From assembly GCA_031267005.1 (NCBI GenBank), contig JAIRZX010000579.1, positions 1 to 8,146 of the forward strand: 8,146 bases of DNA, in the 5' to 3' direction. The DNA comes from Deltaproteobacteria bacterium. GTDB taxonomy: Bacteria > Desulfobacterota > Desulfarculia > Adiutricales > Adiutricaceae. The number at the start of each line of letters is the position of its first letter. Position 1 is the stretch's first letter. The notes beneath the pieces are model-generated. The model worked only from the letters and a program-made list of their open reading frames with translations. It was not told the DNA's origin and did no database searches. The position numbers and the translations under genes are program-made. Positions 6,501-8,146 of this stretch are shown piece after piece.

Positions 6501-6814
6501 CCGTCCAGGCCGCCGCCGATGCCGCCGCCAAGGGCGAGGAGCCGCCCGCGCCGGCCAAGCCCGCATCCAAGCCCAAGGCGGAGAAGCCTGCGGAGGACGG
6601 CTCCAAGCCCAAGGCCCCTTCGCCCAGGAAGGCTTCGCCCAAGGCCGCCGGGGACGAGGCCGAGCCCAAGGTCCCCGCTGCGAAGAAGGCCGCGTCGGCC
6701 AAGGGCGCGAAGGCCGAGGCCAAGCCCAAGGAGGCCAAGGAGGCCAAGGATGCCAAGGCCGCGAAAGATGCGGCCGAGCCCGCAACGGAAGGCTCCGACG
6801 CCCGGAAGGACTGA
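3539..6814 (+). CDS. rhlB: DEAD-box ATP-dependent RNA helicase, RhlB-like, with a long disordered tail
   Basis: A 1091-aa ATP-dependent RNA-unwinding enzyme. All core motifs are intact: Q-motif region (F108 to Q133), motif I AQTGTGKT (150-157, K156), PTRELAEQ, TPGRL, DEAD (259-262), SAT (292-294), ATDVASRG and HRIGRTGR (436-443). Core order and the block CEEY...IE..LG..IPV just after motif VI resemble RhlB, the degradosome helicase of gamma-proteobacteria (E. coli RhlB about 420 aa). The symbol reflects that subfamily, not a proven orthologue. The first ~105 residues are Gly/Ala/Glu-rich. The tail (about 481-1091) is low-complexity: an RG/RK-rich stretch (~494-530), a better-conserved-looking island (594-644), the basic patch RRRRRRHRSSRNK (801-813), an 11-aa triplicate (870-902) and a Lys/Ala/Pro histone-H1-like end (~1000-1091). 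These suggest an RNA- or protein-binding disordered scaffold. The ATG at 3539 has AGGAG 6 nt upstream; a TTG at 3536 is in frame directly before it. Confidence 0.93.
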   Translation: MTFSSGDDADFSQGGASGAGGSGEGRAAEAVEALVAEDAAAGAEPEGQEPPAASAGAGGLLDGEGGEGPSQAADVDGPAGAGPGGGVAEAAPGEQRPDKPNFLTSARFKDFDLPHSIIEGLDSAGFLYATPIQSMVIPEALKGKDIAGQAQTGTGKTVAFLVPLMARLLNRQAPVPGLPRALVVTPTRELAEQIYSDGKQLASFTGLSLLLVIGGMDYREQAKALETGPDIVVGTPGRLTDYIHKRVFNTSGVEVSIVDEADRLLELGFIRDLKFILSRLPSYENRQTMLFSATLNHQILELVYNFMNPPQYITAEPGPQSRGQIAQELYHVTRAEKLPLLLGLLKREEHSRIIIFCNTQSGVDWLAKKLVANGYHAEGITGDLPQPKRLRLMQSFKDNQLDIMVATDVASRGIHVEDVSHVFNYDIPQDAEAYVHRIGRTGRVGKTGKAVSFACEEYVHHLEAIENILGAKIPVIFADDDLFLKDRSSETKRRGDGPSREGQGREGHRGDRKGDRKGGAPGARKGEFMDDQKAASENASKADQAPAPEDDSKGEQLPGLSASAPSRPARDPKPPRPAAGGPAGRAGNGRDPREEAYAFRGLAFTSRPGGVYGLAPKLKVTEETPDVRFELSWKPSDIVSLPNELPVPEADAARTSHAAPGGSDGQGQGAGARPAAYDDLDDYRSPGIIPEDESAPGSGAASGPACEAAEPGASVDAGPAPAGPAPGPNEPVASDSGVQRDGGAFVVSPEAAAARAREDASASAAPADGSGGLQALSGQPQPEAAKPADGAPAPEGETSGRRRRRRHRSSRNKAAQAALSASQAQDGAPGAADAPDGSAGTGSAPVSETELAPETAPDSVQASDAEAGKAAQATGADAVEAAQATGADAVRAAQETGADAGKAAPAPDEAAQETHPAAETEDEALAPSEAPAPAPATGQAAPAAGPGDAAPARDAEPGAVSGEAAPPKRKPSRPSRSKAAVAARAALAVQAAADAAAKGEEPPAPAKPASKPKAEKPAEDGSKPKAPSPRKASPKAAGDEAEPKVPAAKKAASAKGAKAEAKPKEAKEAKDAKAAKDAAEPATEGSDARKD
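5674..5689. repeat. Third GCGTCA/TGACGC inverted repeat, inside the helicase tail coding sequence
   Basis: CGCGTCA-GT-TGACGCG, a 7-bp inverted repeat around 2 bp, uses the same half-site as the two repeats upstream of the protease (937-986). It encodes ASVDA (713-717) with the codons TCA and GTT, which look uncommon in this GC-rich gene. It may be a chance match or a spare binding site. Confidence 0.4.
6146..6244 (+). repeat. Three tandem 33-bp repeats encoding an 11-aa unit
   Basis: Units 6146-6178, 6179-6211 and 6212-6244 encode AAQATGADAVE, AAQATGADAVR and AAQETGADAGK (helicase residues 870-902). DNA identity between adjacent units is very high, so the duplication appears recent. An Ala-rich 11-residue period is compatible with amphipathic helix. 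Unit number may vary between strains through slippage. Confidence 0.85.
6737..6743 (+). promoter_or_regulatory. Internal Shine-Dalgarno AAGGAGG that may set the glycosylase start
   Basis: AAGGAGG lies 6 nt before the ATG at 6750, ideal spacing, but is within helicase codons for Lys-Glu-Ala repeats. A second AAGGAGG sits 9 bp upstream at 6728-6734. Because the helicase reading frame naturally produces this sequence (KEAKEAKDA), the match may be incidental. Even so, it is the best ribosome-binding site available to the glycosylase frame. Confidence 0.4.
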
Positions 6815-7688
6815 GGCCCCAGCCCTGAAGCCCTCAAAAAGGGCTGGGGCCGAAGCGCCCGCGGCCGAAGCGCCAGGCGCCAAGGCACGGGACCGGGCCG
6901 GCGTCCAGGCCCCCCCGACCGGGGGACGCTGGCCGGCGGACAGGCTGTGGTGGATCTTCGGGAAACTGTTCGACGCCCTGGGCCCGTGCGACTGGTGGCC
7001 GGGCGACAGCCCTTTCGAGGTGATGACGGGGGCGGTGCTCACGCAGAACACCGCCTGGCGCAACGTCGAAAGGGCCATCGCCAACCTGAAGGCCAAGGGC
7101 CTGGACACCCCCGAGGCGTTGCTCGCGGCGGACCGCGGGGAGCTTGAGCTCGCCTTGAAGCCTTCCGGATATTTTACCGTGAAGGCCCGCAGGCTCACGG
7201 CGCTGTGCTCTTTCGTCATGGAAAACGGCGCGGGCGGGCTGGATCCGGAGGTGCTGGGGCTTCCCGCGGAAGAGCTCAGGGAGGGGCTCCTGTCCGTAAA
7301 CGGCGTGGGCCCTGAGACCGCCGACTCCATCGTGCTGTACGCCGCCGGGAAGCCCAGCTTCGTGGTGGACGCCTACACCCGCCGGATCCTCTCCCGCCAC
7401 TCCCTCATCGCCGGGGACGAGCCCTACGGTCTGATCCGAAGCCTCTTCATGGACGGCCTCCCGCCCGACGCGCCTCTCTACAACGAATACCACGCCCTCA
7501 TAGTGGTCGCAGGCCACCGCTTCTGCCGCCCGAAAGCCCCCAGGTGCCGGCTGTGCCCCTTGGGTTCGGACCCGTTTCTTTCGGACGGGCTAAAGGCCTC
7601 CCCCGAAGGGGGGGCGGGCCCGGAAGGGCGCAAGGGGACGGGGCGGGGGGGAGGCCCGGGCCCTTCTCCGCGCCCTCCGAAACGGTAA
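6750..7688 (+). CDS. Endonuclease III-superfamily (HhH-GPD) DNA glycosylase, MagIII-like
   Basis: A 312-aa base-excision repair glycosylase as drawn. Residues 1-60 are a Pro/Ala/Lys/Arg-rich extension; the fold starts near W61-W68. Motifs: FEVMTGAVLTQNT (LTQNT, 97-101), LKPSGYF (136-142), a helix-hairpin-helix ending NGVGPETADSI, and catalytic Asp207 in VVDAY. Glu189 occupies the position of the Endo III lyase lysine (K120 in E. coli), 18 residues before the Asp, so a monofunctional glycosylase is expected. The LTQNT, LKPSGY and G-E-[ST]-AD-I motifs resemble Helicobacter MagIII, which removes 3-methyladenine; substrate is inferred only. At the C-terminus C259, C266 and C269 match an Endo III-type [4Fe-4S] motif, but the fourth Cys (expected at 275) is Pro. 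No ATG, GTG or TTG is in frame between 6771 and 6945, so the start must be 6750 or 6768 (or earlier), overlapping the helicase by 65 or 47 nt, or be non-canonical. This suggests coupled translation. A Gly/Pro-rich tail follows residue 280. Confidence 0.85.
   Translation: MPRPRKMRPSPQRKAPTPGRTEAPALKPSKRAGAEAPAAEAPGAKARDRAGVQAPPTGGRWPADRLWWIFGKLFDALGPCDWWPGDSPFEVMTGAVLTQNTAWRNVERAIANLKAKGLDTPEALLAADRGELELALKPSGYFTVKARRLTALCSFVMENGAGGLDPEVLGLPAEELREGLLSVNGVGPETADSIVLYAAGKPSFVVDAYTRRILSRHSLIAGDEPYGLIRSLFMDGLPPDAPLYNEYHALIVVAGHRFCRPKAPRCRLCPLGSDPFLSDGLKASPEGGAGPEGRKGTGRGGGPGPSPRPPKR
6815..6851 (+). terminator. Perfect 12-bp hairpin directly after the helicase stop codon
   Basis: GGCCCCAGCCCT (6815-6826) pairs perfectly with 6840-6851 around a 13-nt loop, starting at the base after the helicase TGA. 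No T tract follows, so it is not a standard intrinsic terminator. It may stabilise the helicase mRNA 3' end, act in attenuation or hold back readthrough into the glycosylase. It lies inside the N-terminal extension of the glycosylase as drawn. Confidence 0.55.
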
Positions 7689-7712
7689 AGGCTACGCGCC
7701 CTCCGAAACGGT
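7669..7712. repeat. 18-bp direct repeat spanning the glycosylase stop codon
   Basis: CGCGCCCTCCGAAACGGT occurs identically at 7669-7686 and 7695-7712, period 26 bp. The first copy encodes the last residues of the glycosylase and ends on the first base of its TAA stop. This suggests a local duplication that may have reshaped the C-terminus. Confidence 0.75.
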
Positions 7713-7796
7713 CAGGGACGGGGCTTTTCCCACAGGCGGCGCGGGCTTTGCCGCCGGAGCGGGCTTTCCGGGGGGGTGCCGCTGCGCTTCCATTTC

Positions 7797-7822
7797 GCCG
7801 CCCCCGCCCCGGCGGTTTTTTT
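7797..7822 (+). terminator. Intrinsic terminator after the glycosylase gene
   Basis: The stem CCGCC/GGCGG (7798-7802 with 7811-7815, plus a possible G-U pair at 7797/7816), with an 8-nt C-rich loop, is followed immediately by seven T's (7816-7822), then CCC and four more T's. It sits about 110 bp past the glycosylase stop and before the transporter gene, so it most likely ends the helicase-glycosylase transcript. The stem is short but all G-C. Confidence 0.7.
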
Positions 7823-7861
7823 CCCTTTTGACGGCGGCCCGGCGCCCCAGGCGCGGCCCCG

Positions 7862-7878
7862 GCGCCGCTTCGCGGCGC
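7862..7878 (+). other. GC hairpin just upstream of the transporter gene
   Basis: A perfect 7-bp stem GCGCCGC/GCGGCGC with a TTC loop ends 16 nt before the inferred GTG start. It has no T tract. It may affect translation initiation or be a chance product of GC richness. No clear promoter for the transporter is visible between 7823 and 7894. Confidence 0.35.
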
Positions 7879-7894
7879 GGAAAGCGTTTAGCAG

Positions 7895-8146
7895 GTGACT
7901 GACGAGAACACGGAGGGGGCGCGGGGCCCGGCCGCCCCGCCGACCGGCGCCGCGGACGGCCGGGAGCCCCGCTCGCCTTTCCGCATAACGACCAAAAGGG
8001 CGGCGCTCTGGACGCTCGCTTTGACCGCCCTCCTGTGGAGCAGTTCCGGGATACTCGTCAAGAGCGTCGATTGGAACCCCATGGCGGTGGCCTCGGCGAG
8101 GGGGCTCATATCGGGGATAACCATCTGGATCCTGTCCGCTGAGGGG
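7895..8146 (+). CDS. EamA/DMT-superfamily transporter, 5' partial
   Basis: The first 84 codons of an inner-membrane protein that continues past the window. After a Pro/Gly/Ala-rich cytoplasmic start (about 1-35) come two hydrophobic segments: about 36-55 (LWTLALTALLWSSSGILV) and about 63-81. The LLWSSSGILVK...PMAVASARGLISG pattern is typical of the first EamA repeat of drug/metabolite transporters, which usually have ten membrane helices. The substrate cannot be told from this part. The GTG at 7895 is the first start after an in-frame TAG at 7889-7891. The best ribosome-binding candidate, GGAAAG at 7879-7884, is rather distant (10 nt), so the start is only moderately sure. The terminator at 7797-7822 suggests an independent transcription unit. 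Confidence 0.8.
   Translation, partial: MTDENTEGARGPAAPPTGAADGREPRSPFRITTKRAALWTLALTALLWSSSGILVKSVDWNPMAVASARGLISGITIWILSAEG

Noticed and set aside
5601..6785. 394-aa minus-strand and 247-aa plus-strand Arg/Pro-rich frames in the helicase tail
   Set aside because: Both are other-frame readings of Ala/Pro/Gly codons (GCC, CCC, GGC). The extreme Arg/Pro composition is an artefact.

Overview
This window comes from a very GC-rich bacterium (about two-thirds to 70% G+C by eye). It reads as a five-gene chromosomal stretch with every gene on the + strand. The S41 protease, the Fur-type regulator and the RhlB-like helicase resemble proteins of Desulfovibrio-like and other Desulfobacterota (former Deltaproteobacteria). 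That assignment rests on recalled family resemblance, not on a search. I see no phage, transposon, CRISPR, tRNA or rRNA signature.

Layout. A likely sigma70 promoter (32-59) leads to a Fur-family metalloregulator (244-726). A 406-bp gap follows, containing two neighbouring inverted repeats with TGACGC half-sites (937-986). Next is a secreted C-terminal processing protease of the CtpA/S41 family (1133-2662). An unusually long 876-bp gap then holds short repeats, a 12-bp palindrome and a seven-to-eight-unit array of about 12 bp (3128-3222). That array ends just upstream of an almost consensus promoter, TTAACA-N17-TATAAT (3245-3273). The promoter would make a leader of about 260 nt full of GC-rich hairpins, including one followed by five T's. 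The leader ends in a possible 17-codon upstream ORF whose stop overlaps the start of the next gene.

That gene is a 1091-aa DEAD-box RNA helicase with a RhlB-like core and a 611-aa low-complexity tail (3539-6814). An endonuclease III-superfamily DNA glycosylase, closest in motifs to the MagIII (3-methyladenine) type, follows directly (6750-7688). Its only plausible canonical starts lie inside the 3' end of the helicase gene. An intrinsic terminator (7797-7822) closes this unit. The window ends in the first 84 codons of an EamA/DMT-type membrane transporter (from 7895).

How the genes fit together. They are mostly separate functions: metal-responsive regulation, periplasmic proteolysis, RNA remodelling, base-excision repair and small-molecule transport. 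Only the helicase and glycosylase look co-transcribed and possibly translationally coupled. The most interesting signals are regulatory: the paired inverted repeats before the protease, the helicase promoter with its repeat array, structured leader and upstream ORF, and the hairpin and overlapping start at the helicase-glycosylase junction. I do not see a convincing new multi-gene system. The many long opposite-strand and alternate-frame ORFs are by-products of GC-rich sequence with few stop codons.
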